From Diphasiastrum complanatum (Eukaryota > Streptophyta > Lycopodiopsida > Lycopodiales > Lycopodiaceae): a stretch of 64,000 nucleotides of DNA. The stretch covers positions 46,092,331-46,156,330 of the forward strand of contig CM055099.1 of assembly GCA_029204225.1 (NCBI GenBank), read 5' to 3'. This document shows, piece by piece, positions 1 to 13,120 of the stretch. Made by a program: the position numbers and the translations under genes. How positions within the stretch are numbered: position 1 is the first letter of the stretch; each line of letters opens with the position of its first letter. Below the pieces are notes generated by a model. That model saw nothing but the letters and a program-made list of their open reading frames with translations, was not told the origin of the DNA and did not search any database.

Positions 1-279
1 GATGAGGAAGATGACTCTCTCTCCTCTCTCTAGAAGGTACTTGACCCTAGATATTCCCTATATAGGAAAAATAGCTAAAAATGGCTTATATGACCAAAAT
101 ACATCAAAATGGTCTCATTTTGAAGGGTATGAAGTTTGACACTTCATCATACTGAAAAAATACAGTAAATAAAAACATTGTGGCCTGGTTCACACGTGTG
201 AAACTCCAGAACCAAAACTATTTACAATTTTAGCCAATTTAGGCCTCAAACTAGCTAGGAAATGTTGACAATTTTCACA
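1..279 (-). repeat. 3' LTR of element A (partial)
   Basis: These bases equal 5777-6055 of the other LTR. The LTR ends in CACA on the plus strand (TGTG on the element strand). The purine-rich plus-strand primer site follows at once (read on plus as CTCCCTCTTCAAC from 280). A CACACGTGTG palindrome lies at 191-200. Confidence 0.95.
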
Positions 280-3200
280 CTCCCTCTTCAACATTGGATG
301 CTAGTTTCAACATAGTCTTTGAGCACATTCCAAGATTAGATCTATGCATTAAATATAGGTCCTTTCCCAATGGTTTGGTGAAGATATCAGCCACACACTC
401 CTTTGAAGAGACATGTTGAAGCTCCACCTCTTTGGCAATGACTTGATCTCTCACAAAATGGTGAGCAATCTCAATGTGCTTGCTCCTTGCATGAAAAACA
501 GGATTGCTTGCCAAGCTTTGGGCTGAAAGGTTATCACAAAGTATGATTGGAGTCTTCTCTGGTTCCAGCAAGTGAAGATCCAATAACATCCTCTTGATCC
601 AAAGAATCTCCTTGGTGCATGTTGTTAATGCCTTGTACTCGGCTTCGGTGGAAGATAGAGAGATAGTTGGTTGCTTCTTTGATAGCCATGAGACCACTCC
701 ATCTCCAAGATAGATTGCAAAGGCACTTGTTGACTTCCTATCCATTTGCTCACCTGCAAAATCTGAATCTGAAAATCCACAAAGGTTAGGTGTAGTACCT
801 CCATACAAGATGCCAAAATCTCTAGATCCCGAGATGTATCTAAGTACTCTCTTTCCTAGCTTCCAATGAGCCTCACTAGGATCTTGCATAAATTGACTTA
901 GTTTACCAACCACAAAGCTTAGATCAGGTCTTGTGATGGTTAACCATATAAGAGATCCTATTAGCTTTCTATAGAGAGTAATGTCCTTGAAGGATCTTTC
1001 ATTACTTCTTGTAGTTAGCTTTACATTTGATTCCATAGGAGTAGAAACAACTTTACAATCTTCCATATGAAACCTTTTTAGAATAGAGTTAACATACTTT
1101 TCTTGACATATGAATGTAGATTTAGAAGTTCTAATAATCTCTATTCCTAAGATATAATGAAGTTTACCAAGATCTTGAATTTCAAACTCTCTTTTGAGTG
1201 CCATCTTGATTTCATCTATATCTAGATTGTTACCACCACTTAAGATAATGTCATCAACATAGATCAAAAGTAAAGTGATATCATTTTCATTCAATCTAAA
1301 GTAGAGAGAATGATCATACTCACTCATAACAAAGTTTTGAGAAAGTAAGAAGGAATTGAGCTTAGCATACCAACTCCTTGGTGCTTGCTTTAGCCCATAC
1401 AAACTCTTTTGGAGATAGCACACATGATTAGGCTCATCATGTTAAACATAGGCCTCGGGTTGCTCCATGTAAATATCTTCTTCAAGATCACCATTCAAGA
1501 AGGCATTAGTAACATCCATTTGCCACATATCCCAATCATAAAGAGTTGCAAGAGAGATTAGGATTCGAATAGTTACCATCTTTGCCACGGGTGCAAAGGT
1601 CTCATCATAGTCAATACCATATTCTTGAGCATACCCCTTTGCCACCAACCTTGCCTTGTACTTGTTGATTGATCCATCTTGATTTGTCTTGATCTTGAAG
1701 ATCCACTTACAACCAATTGCCTTCTTGTCCTTTGGAAGCTTTACCAACCTCCATGTGTTGCTTTTGATGAGTGCTTGATGCTCATGATCCATGGCTTGGA
1801 TCCATTCCTTCTTTTGAATTGCTTCACCTACACAAGTTGGTTCATCAAAAGAGGTAAGAAAAGCAAAGTTAGAGTTGTCCACCACTTGCTTTCCTTTTTC
1901 ATCATAGGTTAGCCTTGATGGCTTAGCCCTTTGCCTTTGAGTCTTCCTTGAAGTTTGCTTTGGAGTGGCATCTCCATCTTCATCCAAGACATCTTGCACA
2001 TCATGATGATTAGTAGGCACATCAACATCAACATCAACAACATTGGAAACATTCTCTTCATGAAAGATGACATCCCTACTTATGACAACTTTCTTTGTAG
2101 AAGGAATGTACACTTTGTAAGCCTTGCTTACTTCACTATAGCCAACAAACACACCCTTCTTTGATGAAGGATCTTCTTTAGTTCTATCATCAAGTGTGAT
2201 ATTGACAAAACATGTACATCCAAAGATCCTACAATGCTTGACACTCGGCCTTCTACCATAAAGAACCTCATGAGGAGTTTTACCATCCAAGGAAGCACTT
2301 GTCCATCTATTACATAGATAGTTAGCACATGCTAAAGCTTCCCCCCAAAAAGACTTAGCAAGATTAGCATGTAGTCTCATTGCCTTGGCACATTCACAAA
2401 GGGTTCTATTCTTCCTCTCGGCCACTCCATTCTGTTGTGGAGTCCTAGGACTAGACATCTCCCTCTTAATCCCATGTGCTATACAAAAGTCTTTGAACCT
2501 ATTTGAGGTGTATTCCCCTCCATTATCAGATCTTAAGCATTTGATCTTTGTATTGAATTGGTTTTCCATTTCATTCTTGAACTTGACAAATGCAGCAAAC
2601 ACTTCATCCTTACTTTTAAGAAGATAGATCCAAGTATACCTACTAAAGTCATCAATGAAAGTTGCATACATCTTTGCCCCACCATTGCTAGTTGTACTAG
2701 AAGAATGAATATCAGAATGCACAAGTTGAAAAGCTTCTTTAGATCTAGAAGTAGATCTAGAATAAGCAAGTCTATGAGATTTGGACAAGGCACAATGTTC
2801 ACAAACACTATTGTTTGCAACAAGACTTTTAGGGAGACCAAGAACAAGCTCTTTCTTTGCCATTACCTCCAAAGATTTGAAGTTGGGATGGCCCAACCTC
2901 TTGTGCCAAACTTCTTGGTTTGTCAATTGCTCCCTAGCCATACATCCTTCATGATTAGAGATCACACATGCATCAAGCTTGAAAAGTTTACCATGCCTCC
3001 TACCTTGAGCAATCAAGGATCCACATTTACTTATCAAACATGCATCTCCAATGAACTCCACATCAAGTCCTTTGTCAATCATTTGACTTACACTAAGCAA
3101 ATTCTTAGTGATTGAAGGAATGTACAAAACATTTTCAAGATTTGCTTTCCTATTTGTTGAAAGGGAAATAGGAATAGTGCCTATGCCTTTGATGTCACAT

Positions 3201-4228
3201 TGACCATCATTTGCAGTGTAGATGATGTTACCTTCTCCCTCATAAGACAATAAGGATGTAAAGTATTCCTTATGTCTTGTCATGTGAGATGAGGCTCCAC
3301 TATCAATCCACCAAGGATCATTATCATCTATGTTGGCTAACAAACTTGAAGTCATAACAAGTGATTCACATGTGTTATGTTCTTCCTCATCTATTGTAAG
3401 ATTTCCTTGCCTCTCTCCTTGCTCTCTTTTCTTCTTATAACATTCATTTGCAAAATGACCTTTTATCCCACAATAAAAGCACTTGAACTTTGACTTATTG
3501 TTCTTAGTAGAAGAGGAAGAGGAAGAGTGATCATCATGATCAAAGTTACCACCTTTGGACCATTTCCCTTTGCCTTTACCTTTGCCCTTGAATTTGCCTT
3601 TTGTGAAGAAAGCCTCTTCACCTCCACCTTGCAAGGATGCACCATCAAGCTTTGATTGCAACCTATGTTCTTCAGCCAATAAGATTTCTTGCAAGTCAAC
3701 CACACTTGGCAAGACTCTTTGAATGGCAAAACTTTGCACAAGGTTAGCATGTTCATTTAGCAAACCATTCAACATAACTTGGACTATTTCACCATCTTTT
3801 ATGTTCTCATCAATGCATGCTAAATCATCACTTAGGGACTTAACTCTCAAGATAAATGCATGAGCACTTTCACCCTCTCTTTGCCTACTAGAAAATATTT
3901 GTCTCCTTAGGGTCAATACCCTAGATGTGGACTTTGATTCAAAGAGCTTCTTTAAGGCATTCCATGCCTCACTTGCACTTTGACACTTTCCAACTTCCTT
4001 GAGAAGTTCATTTGTAACATTCATTTTAATGATATGAAGAGCCCTTTTGGCCTTCTTATCAAACCTTTGTTGCTCTTGAAGTGTGAGAGGTCTCTCTTCA
4101 ATTTCTGCAACTATGTCCATGAGTTCATTCAACTCAAGTAAGGACTCCATCCTCACTTTCCAAGTAGAGTAGTTTGATGAACTCAACCTTTCACTAGACT
4201 CTAGCATGATCCCACCATTGGAAGCCAT
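275..4228 (-). pseudogene. Copia gag-pol of element A with one internal stop
   Basis: A polyprotein frame of 1,318 codons encoding gag, protease, integrase, reverse transcriptase and RNase H. Visible motifs: a CCHC knuckle (CFYCGIKGHFANEC, about residues 250-263), the protease active site WIDSGASSHM (about 307-316), the integrase His2Cys2 zinc region and D,D,E residues (HSDIH, RSDNGGEY, VAERKNR), then reverse transcriptase with YVDDIILSGG. A TAA at 1442-1444 interrupts the reverse transcriptase domain just after EQPEAYV. The same frame resumes directly and runs to 275, and the intact relative at 23328-27278 has a Ser codon there. The stop separates gag-integrase from most of the polymerase, so this copy is probably not autonomous. 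The last codons overlap the polypurine tract and the stop codon lies inside the LTR. Confidence 0.93.
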
Positions 4229-5388
4229 GATTCTAATGTTTCTTCAACTTTTAGGTTCTGTCCTAAAGCACTTAGCACTCACTTTTCTCTCAACAAATGA
4301 TAGATAAAGAGATCTATGAAGATTTAGGACCCTAAAACACTTCTATCTTGAACCTAGATGGTTTCCAAGCATAGAAAGGAAGATTGAAACACATGCAACA
4401 CTTTGCACACACTAAGAATGGATTACAAAATCAAACCAACCTGAACACACTCTTGCTTAAGCTCTCAAACTTTCCAGCAAGTGACCAAATCAAGTTATGG
4501 TGTGAAGAGTTACTTGCATTCTTAGAAAATACCCAAAACTAGGATGCCAAGATTACCTAGTAATGAACAAACTTGATCAACATATGATCAACACACTAAG
4601 ATATTGATTCAACCTGTAAAACCACATGTAAACCACACTTCTAAAAGTTTATAAACTCCAGCAAGTGATAAATACAAGATTTAGAGGTGAATGAATGAGC
4701 ACACTTAGTGAATCACAAGACTAGCTTCACTATCTTGTCAAATCTTGGTGTTTAGATGTAGATCTAAGATCACTTCACATGAGAATGTTCCTCAACCTGT
4801 TAAGAACCTGAAAACACACTTGCATAATGGTTAACACCTTCCAGCAAATGCTCCAATCAAATTACATAAGGAGAGTTACTTACATGCTCAACAAAGTACA
4901 CCAAAATTTATGCCAAAATTGATGACAATCTTTACAATATGCTCTTCACAATGGAGCTTACAATATGTTCACCCAAAAAAGGGGATCTTTCATCCAAATG
5001 GGAGCTTTGCTCAGCCTTTAGGAGAATTACAACTCACTCAAAAGAGCATTTGTCATCCACTTAAGGAGAAGTTTCATCCACTTAAGGAGAGTGTTCATCC
5101 AAGAATGGAGATTGTCAACAATAGGATTGAAAAGAACATTGTTAGTATTGAATATGCACAAGCCTCACAATCACAAATGATTAGGTGTTATGATCTGATC
5201 CAAAATAGTTTCTTTTCAGCCTCTGATCTTCAATAGACCTGAAATATGCTTTTGATCCACAAGTTCAACTCACAAAACAAAGGTTAGTAAGATTTGATCA
5301 ACAAAGCAATGCAAAATCATGCTAGAACTTGATCAAACATCCAAATATCACCAAAAATGGAATACTTACTGTAAATAGAAGCCAACCA

Positions 5389-5400
5389 GCTCTGATACCA
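5389..5400 (-). other. Primer binding site, element A
   Basis: On the minus strand this reads TGGTATCAGAGC, the complement of the 3' end of plant initiator tRNA-Met and the usual copia primer site. It abuts the LTR with no spacer. Confidence 0.92.
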
Positions 5401-6055
5401 TGTGAAAAATATAGATCCTAAGTGGATCTAAACTCCAAGATCATTGGCTTGAATGCTTGCACTCCAAACTACATAAGCTAGGAATTGGCAACACATTCTA
5501 TGCTACCTAGAATGCAAAGAACTTGATCAAAAAGCATTTATCACAAATGGAAACTTCCATAAACATCAAGTGCGGCCCAAAATAGCATTATACAGTCCAT
5601 AATACATCAGCCTATCACTTTTGGAAAGCACCTAAGATCATACACAATAGCTTGAAGACAATACACACAACAATGCTCTCAATGGAGGAAGAAACAATGA
5701 CAATGATCTATTGATCTCAATGAAGCATACAAAAGGTTTCTCCAACCTGTTCTCCACGACTTCCCTACTATTTATGGATGAGGAAGATGACTCTCTCTCC
5801 TCTCTCTAGAAGGTACTTGACCCTAGATATTCCCTATATAGGAAAAATAGCTAAAAATGGCTTATATGACCAAAATACATCAAAATGGTCTCATTTTGAA
5901 GGGTATGAAGTTTGACACTTCATCATACTGAAAAAATACAGTAAATAAAAACATTGTGGCCTGGTTCACACGTGTGAAACTCCAGAACCAAAACTATTTA
6001 CAATTTTAGCCAATTTAGGCCTCAAACTAGCTAGGAAATGTTGACAATTTTCACA
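5401..6055 (-). repeat. 5' LTR of element A
   Basis: A 655 bp LTR that reads TGTG...CACA. Candidate TATA boxes on the element strand are at 5768-5776 (CATAAATAG) and 5834-5843 (CCTATATAGG). A CACACGTGTG palindrome lies at 5967-5976. Confidence 0.94.
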
Positions 6056-7574
6056 GGACCTAACTCCTATAATTTAGGGGATGTCATATTAGACGCAAAT
6101 GAAAGCTAATCAAAATGGATATGAATATTACAAGTGTCATTTCACACGTGTGGACAGGTCCTCACATGTGTGGATCCACATAGATGTCTAATATACATCA
6201 AAAACCATGTGAAAATTGCTAAATTCTAACACTATTTTGTAGGGATGCAAAACTGAAAGTGGTGGACCTCAATCTACCACCCTCATCTCATTGGTTTAAA
6301 GGGTCCAATCACATTTAGAGGTTCAAAAAGAGTAGCCCAATCATATTTCAAAGCTCTTCATGTGAAAAATAGTGTAGGAACTCAAGATACCACTATATAT
6401 GATGATAGCTCCTTTGTACAAGAGATAGAAATGTTTTGATGCAAATTCTCTCATTGTATTCTCTCTCTACTTGAGGGCTCTGCAAGAGAAAGCTCAGGGA
6501 AAGCTTGAGTGGAGCCCAATAAATCTCTCTTTGTTTCTAGAAAGGGTTTTACAGACAAAGTTGTGGATCTTCCCTACATAGTGTGTTTTTGGATGCTATA
6601 AAAAGTAGCAGATGGGCACCCTATCAGTCCAAAGCAATAGCTAAACAGCCATGGGCGACCGTGGACAGAGAAGTGTACTAGATTTGACTTTCTAGTAGCA
6701 TCCACCATAGCTACTTGTGAAGAAAGCTTGTTTCAGATAGAAGAGAGAAGGAGAAGCTCGTGGAGCTCATGCACGGCCAGCGAGAAGGAGGCCATAGTGT
6801 TTTGAGGTGCTTAGTGGCCGCATGAATAAGCTTCAGCGCACAGAAGCATGGATCATCTTCAGATTATGAAGGAGCTTGATGGACGATAAAGATCATACTT
6901 CCAAAAAGAAGCATGGGCCATTAGATGAAAATCCACCGATAGATGGGCTTTAACAGGGCCCAAGGGCCATTGAAAGAAAAATGGCCATTCAACTTCAATA
7001 AAAAATTTCAGGTTGAAGTTCAACTTGGACCCGAAGGGTAGAAATGCCATTTCTTTATTAAGAAACTTCTAAACAAAGTTTTAGTTCATTTTGCAAGCTA
7101 ATTCTTTGGAAGGGCCTATCCTTGGCTAAAAGGCACCTTTTTTGGCCTGAATGACCCCTGAAACTGGCTGCTCAGAGCCAAGGGAGAGCGACATCACAAA
7201 GCAGAGAAAATGGTGTTTCAGGGATTTTTCATCACCATTCCATCGAGCGGAGTGCGGGTGACCTAGTGATGGAATACATTTGCTGTTTGGGTACCGTAGG
7301 GCCAAATTTGGAGCTATTTTTGGTTGGTGAAACCTGCTACAGGGTGGTACAGTGAGGCATTATCGCTTAGAAATTATTATTACTTACTTCTAACAGGATA
7401 ATAGGGTGTTTGGAAGTGGTAATGTGGGATGAGGGTGAATGATAACGGATTTGTGTGGAGAAAGCTAGTTTTGGCGACAGAAGTGCAGTTTGGCAGCGTG
7501 ACTACTCATCATTAGAAACAATTTTGAGAGGGCAAGCAATCATAGGTGAGAGGTAGGCATGGTATGCAGGTCAC
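6056..7574. other. Non-coding, LTR-like debris
   Basis: No convincing coding frame. A CACACGTGTG palindrome at 6143-6152, a CT-rich leader-like stretch near 6450-6480 and an AATAAA near 6519 resemble parts of the LTRs seen elsewhere in the window. This could be the decayed LTR and leader of the copia fragment that follows, but no matching second LTR was found. Confidence 0.35.
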
Positions 7575-8277
7575 AGGTGAAAAATTCTTGTGATCAGGTT
7601 GTTAAGTGTAGGACAATTGATGGATGATGGCTTAGATGTCCATTTTAAGCAAGGTGTTTGCTCCATAATGATGACTAATACTTGCATTGTAAAGGGATTC
7701 AAGCAAGGAAGACTTTTTAAGCTAGATGCTAATGTTTTTCTTGGAAGTGTGAACATGGTGAAGGAGGAGCTCAATCAAGTGGAGCTTTTGCATAAGAGGT
7801 TGGGCCACCCCAACTTCAAATCTATGGAGATGCTATGCACCAAGGATCTTGCTCTTGGCCTTCCAAAGACACTCTTAAAGTGTGGAAAAAGTTGTGAAGC
7901 TTGTAGCCTCTCAAAGGCACACAAGCTACCTTTTGATATCTCTTCCACTAGATCTACAAAAGCATTAGATCTTATTCATAGTGATGTGCACTCTTTTTCT
8001 CAAGATCTAATGGAGGTGCATCTATGTATGTATCTTTTATTGATAATTACTCTAGATACACTTGGATTGAACTTTTGGATTCCAAAAGTAAAGTGTTTGA
8101 AACTTTTGCTAAGTTCAAAATTCTAGTTGAAAATCAACTTGATGCTAGAATTAAAGTATCGAGGAGTGATAATGGTGGAGAGTATATCTCCACCAAGATG
8201 ATCGAGTTTTGTAAATCCAATGGCATTAAGAGAGAACTTACATGTACTTATAGTCCTCAACAAAATACAACTCCATA
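7575..8277 (+). pseudogene. Copia pre-integrase and integrase fragment
   Basis: Translation of 7590-8010 gives a gag-pre-integrase region (SVGQLMDDGLDVHF, LLHKRLGHPNFKSMEM, CEACSLSKAHKLPF) and the first integrase Asp context (LIHSDVHS). A frameshift near 8010-8024 moves the frame, and the core continues as FIDNYSRYTWIELL and RSDNGGEYIS to PQQN. It then stops abruptly at 8277, before the catalytic Glu. Gag, protease, reverse transcriptase and RNase H are absent. It is a truncated old insertion and not a functional gene. Confidence 0.88.
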
Positions 8278-8660
8278 AGGAGATCAAGAGTACTTCTTGA
8301 CTCATAAGGATCGCAAAGATCCATTATCATGTTACCAATATCTTGAGAATTAGACACATCAAGATTGGCAAGACTATGCATGCTAAAATAACAGAGATTT
8401 TGCATCATATCTTTATGCTTGGATTCCATGATAATCTCAGATCTAATGAGGCCAAATACATCATTATGGATATGAGTGTCCTTGGAGGATGATTCACTTA
8501 TTCTCGTAATGTGTTTGAAAATGGCCTCATAACATTAAAAAACACCATCATCCAACAAATGGATGAAGTGACCAATCCTACCTGCATAAAATCCAAGAGC
8601 AAGTAGATATTCCACACATGAGCTAATGGGCATGCTCCATTATATCATGCACTCCTAATA

Positions 8661-8760
8661 TATCTATTCTTAATGGTAATCTTATTAAGAGCTCAATGAT
8701 CAATAACCATTCAAAACATTCCATTTTTCTTCTTAACAAGCACCACTAGAGAGTCAAAAT
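8661..8760 (-). pseudogene. Ty3/gypsy reverse transcriptase scrap
   Basis: The minus strand translates as [36 protein letters not shown]. This matches the typical gypsy reverse transcriptase motif of form [26 protein letters not shown], apart from two stops. No neighbouring gypsy protein could be followed, so only this short core is claimed. Confidence 0.6.
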
Positions 8761-11607
8761 GTGATCTATTTCAGACAAAACTAAGAAATTGAGAAATTTG
8801 CAATGCTTTTGAAGATTGGCTTTTGGAGAATCTACTTCTATATGCTTACCAAACATGCAAGATTAACAAATAAACTTGCTAGCTGATGAAGTAGAGACTT
8901 TTAGACCATTATCCATGGAAACTATGATACATGTACATAATGGACCTCATATATAAGTTTGAATCGGTAATGCCAAAATTTACTTTTATCAAGAGATGTT
9001 CACTCTCATTTGTAGTCATGATATAATCAGGGCACAAGATGTATAAGTAGCCATGCCTAATTCCTTATACAAGAACATCAAAATTATCACCTAAAATTAC
9101 ACAACAAGAAAATGATTTTGATCCTAGAGCTATATCAAAAGCTATGAGAAAATGGACTTGACAAAAGGACATTGGTGCTCCAAGGATGGCCCACGATATT
9201 GGCAATCCTAAGCTAGGCTACAATGGAAAGACTGGCCTACAAGCCCAAATGGTACGTAATTCTTACCATGATCAAATTGTTGTAAGTACTTTCATTATCA
9301 GTATGATTTGAGGTAGCTTGAATTTTTTCATTAACAATAATAGGTTGTAGATTAATTGCATGAGCAATATGACCTGAAAACTATAATATTTGCATGATAG
9401 CTTTATGACATTGGATGCCATCTCACCAACGCAAAATTTGACATTGTCTTTCACATTTTGTATAACAATTTGGTGGCAGAACTAGCCGTTTAGGGCACTC
9501 ACCCACAGTGAGTTATATTCATCACTATATCCATTAATCTAATTATATTTATGTAATTGTAGATCGATAGAATAGAAACTTATCTTTGTCTTTCTGGTTG
9601 TTTGTGCTGATGTAGATATGCGTAACTCATCAACTAGAGATTGTCACATCTATTGATCTTGATGCCTTAGTGCTTCAATGATGAGTAGTATAGTAGTTGT
9701 TGATTTTTTTTTTTTGCATATATTACATTTGTTGACATCATGTATTATACATGAGACAAAAAGCCTTAGAAGCTTATTTAGCATATATGTTTTTTTTTTC
9801 AAACATCGATTAATGGATTGAAGTTTATTTTATATGCAACATGCAACATGATTGAATGGAAGAGAGAAAAAATGAGAGCAACAATTGAGATGGTCTAGAG
9901 GAGAGATGCATTCCTCTTAAATCTAGATTTTGAATCTCCAAATTGATCACTTCACTTCTTAAATAATATATCTCCAAAAATAATGGGAACAAAATAAATG
10001 TAATTATTAAAAAATATTGCTCCCTTCTCATCCATCACTATGTCTCCATCAACATTTAGGTTGTAATTTGGGTTGGAGGTTGAATTATGGCTAGGAGTAG
10101 GAGGTAATGAGAGGCTTGTTGTGTCGTCACCTTCTTGAGTGCTCAAACATTGACCTATGATGACTTCTGCTGCTGCTAGTGCTCATGGCTGTGGCAAAAT
10201 AATAATTAGTTCTTGGTGGTAATAAGATATGCAACAAGAACATAAAACAAAAACAAAAAAATATAACACTATGTAGAGTGATATTGTAAAATGATGGTAA
10301 GCAAAGCAATATCATCAATGATGATCATGATAAAAGTTCTCTTATGATGATACCATCTTGTCTTGTATCTTTAATAAAGGCTTAGATCCATTGTGGATTG
10401 GTAGAAGTGCTAGTGGTGACATGACTAGTCACAAAGCATGTACTTTAAGCTAGCAGCCCATCTATTGTAGGACAAGAAATATTCCCCTCTATCTTGAATG
10501 TCCCTTGGAATCAATCATCAAATCTGAACAAGTCATGCATACCTACCCACTTGTCATGATAGGCCATGAGATGATACAGACCCTTACAATGAGAAGAAAG
10601 AGGAACAACAACGGATGCACAAACATGGGTGGTTGTCTCCTTGTAAGAAACAATAAAACAATCTATTTTAGAATGTGTAAGAGTGAAAGTTAACAATGGT
10701 ATGTGGGAAAAGACAATGCAATCAATTGTAGAAGGTCTCCCAGAGAAAGGTAATGGTATAATGTGGATGCTGGAAGAATCCTCCTTGCATGGCATCGAGT
10801 AGTGTCAAGGCATACTCAACATGGACATCTGCCAAGTTGGCCCAAGGCTTAAGGCTATTCACTTCTCAAGATAACAAGGACCACGGATGGGTCCAGCTCC
10901 ACAGATTAAGATGTCAATGATAATGTATATAGTGGTCAAATATTTAAAATCCCTAGCAATGACTAATAAGTTCTCAATTACATGTGTGCATAACCTCACC
11001 CAGGCTCATTGACTCAATAGATTCTAAGTTGATGTTGAAGATGGCCTTCATGTTATAATGTTATCGAAACTCATTCAATCAATAAATCGTATTATAGCAA
11101 AAGCTTAATAGTAGGCTACATTACCTGCCAAATGGATCATCTCCACAATAGGAGTTGATTTCCTACATAATTGATTCTGTGCAATCAAATGATGCTGGTT
11201 AATAACAAGCATTGTCTACAAGATTGTCAAACCTTTTCTTTCCACAACTTAAAAATAGGTGCAAATTACATACAATACGTATAGCTTTTAAGCTAACGTT
11301 CAAACTATCAATTAATAGATTCTACAGCAAGTAATGCAGATGGAGCAATGAACATGTAATTCAGGAAAATAACAACAGTATTGCTGTATGTTGTTCCTGC
11401 CCAGTCTGCCTGATTGCCCAAACTACCTGTCCTTTCTAGAACTTAAGAGCTGAAGAGTCTTAGCTAGGCAAACTATGTGACACAACTATTCTTAAGGTCT
11501 ACCATGCCAGTTCTGAATGGCAGAGTAATATTTATGTAGCTTCATGGGGAAGGAGGAACAAGCAGCATTGGAGTTCAAACACAACAGACATTGATTCTTT
11601 GATATCT
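8761..11607. other. No gene recognised
   Basis: AT-rich DNA with frequent stops on both strands and several homopolymer T runs (9707-9717, 9790-9799). Short open frames between 9800 and 10800 have no recognisable motif or sensible composition. The right part is the distal 3' flank of the SPL gene. Confidence 0.5.
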
Positions 11608-11613
11608 TTTATT
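11608..11613 (-). terminator. Possible SPL polyadenylation signal
   Basis: AATAAA on the minus strand, about 585 bases after the SPL stop codon, in sequence without an evident transposon. Spacing and context are plausible, but plant signals are weak and no transcript evidence is visible. Confidence 0.25.
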
Positions 11614-12197
11614 GTGTAGCCCCACGTTTGTTGATGAGGCCCCTTTTAGATCTTGCTTTCACGATGTCTACTCTGATGTTGATCAAGTCTGAACATCATA
11701 TCTAACAAATCAAGTGCAAACTTGACATCATTGCACTTCGTTTGGATATTGTTCAAGCTAATTAGTTATTGCTCACAATAGATGAAAATGGTAAAGACAG
11801 ATTGGGTGTTAATTGTGTCATGCATAGTGGTGTAGTGAAAGATCACGGTAGGAAATGCAGCTGCTTTTAATTACTTATTTTTCTATTAAGACAAAATCTT
11901 GAGCAATAGAATGTATGAAGTAGCACATTGAAATTTAAGCCGAGACATCATACAAAAAATGAAACACTGAATACCAAGTCGTTGGAGAGTTGTCTAGCCA
12001 AGTTCAGACCAAAATTAGATATGATATACTCACAAAGCAAGACGCTTTGTAAATAGCTTGCCTGGCCATTACAGCAATAATGCTCGCAATTTCAGATTTC
12101 AAACACTTAATTCAGATCTATCTAAAAAGCAATAGTTGGCAAGATGGTGATATTACGAATGTTGTACTAGGAAGAATCTGCTGAGTTCACAGTCAAT

Positions 12198-13120
12198 TTA
12201 CTGCTTTGTAGGATGGAGATTGGGAAACTGAAAATTGAACTGCGGTACTTTCTCTGACTCCAAAGAAAAGTGAGAACCTTGCGCCTGTGTCGATGAAAGC
12301 TGCATCAATTCCAGAATAGGACGAATTTGTAAATTGGCTGGCTGACTGTCCTCAAACTGCTGCACTTGCACTAATCCAAAGATCGGATGGCTTCCCACAG
12401 CTGTGTCAAATCTAGACAACAAGGATTTTGTTTGATGTTGCTCTACACCAAAAAGATCCTCCCTTCTTGAAGAAAGTCCTTGCAAGTCATGCAATTGAGA
12501 TTGAATAGCAGGCATGTCTTTTGTAGTCAGAGTATTCTTTTGTACAACTTGTTTTTGTATCAACTCTCGAGCAAACACAGTCTGATTTTTAACATGATCA
12601 TTTTCAATGGTTGGACTACCACATTCTGAGAAATCCAAAGATAGCAAACCAAAGGACCTTGGGACCCATGAATCTGATGACAGAAGAGAGAGAGCACCAC
12701 CGACATCGCAGGTACCCACTCCATTCTGCAACATCGGTGTTGACTCTAAGTTTGGAAGAATTCCAGCCCCTGCTATTGTTGGATAGCGACCATTAGGATC
12801 TCTTAAACGACAATGAGCACTCTGCATAGCCAAACCATTTGGAAGAGGTTGAATATCTCTTTTAGAGTTTTGTGAGAGCATCAGCAGCTTTTCTGCCTGT
12901 TGTTCAGGAAAGAATGAATCCAGCAGTTCTCTGCCTGCAAGGGGGACTTGAGCCTGAAGGTCGTATTTGTTGCAATTATCATACTTCTTTGATGCTGTGG
13001 AAGCACAATTATTGTATCTCATGCTTCCATCAATATCCAGCCGACCTGGAGCTGACAGCTGATTTGTTGGTTGCGGGATAATATAAGATCCCTCCATTCC
13101 ATTTCCAAACAACTTATAGG
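12198..13120 (-). CDS. SPL transcription factor, coding exon 3
   Basis: Encodes residues 392-698 of the SPL protein. The 5' boundary is the acceptor ...ACTCATAG, giving CC as the first two bases; these complete a codon (GCC, Ala) with the final G of exon 2, so the phase agrees. The exon carries the peptide ALSLLSS (residues 534-540), encoded by the miR156 target site, which is the hallmark of miR156-regulated SPL proteins. The rest is a Gln/Ser/Asn-rich region without known domains, of the kind typical of the SPL C-terminal half. It ends in PNLHPTKQ with TAA at 12198-12200. No frame break was found in 306 codons, which argues against decay. Confidence 0.92.
12678..12697 (-). promoter_or_regulatory. 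miR156 target site in SPL coding sequence
   Basis: The minus strand reads GTGCTCTCTCTCTTCTGTCA. Its complement differs from the well-known miR156 sequence at one base, the mismatch (A for U at miRNA position 14) commonly seen in SPL targets. It encodes ALSLLSS in frame. Known family behaviour is transcript cleavage or translational repression by miR156 in the juvenile phase. Confidence 0.93.

Larger units (their letters stand above)
1..6055 (-). mobile_element. Copia retrotransposon A, nearly complete
   Basis: Minus-strand Ty1/copia element in the order 5' LTR (5401-6055), tRNA primer site (5389-5400), non-coding leader (4229-5388), gag-pol (275-4228), 3' LTR (1-279, cut by the window edge). 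The visible 279 bases of the left LTR match the end of the right LTR base for base by eye, so the insertion is recent. The five bases after the right LTR are GGACC; the matching target duplication lies outside the window. One in-frame stop in pol is the only coding defect seen. It lies 3' of the host SPL gene, in the same orientation. Confidence 0.93.

Noticed and set aside
2558-3115. 185-codon plus-strand open frame within element A
   Set aside because: It is antisense to the clear gag-pol frame of the element.
9952-10318. Ser/Thr-rich minus-strand frames as a possible gene exon
   Set aside because: Short, overlapping in two frames, no recognised motif and no partner exons.
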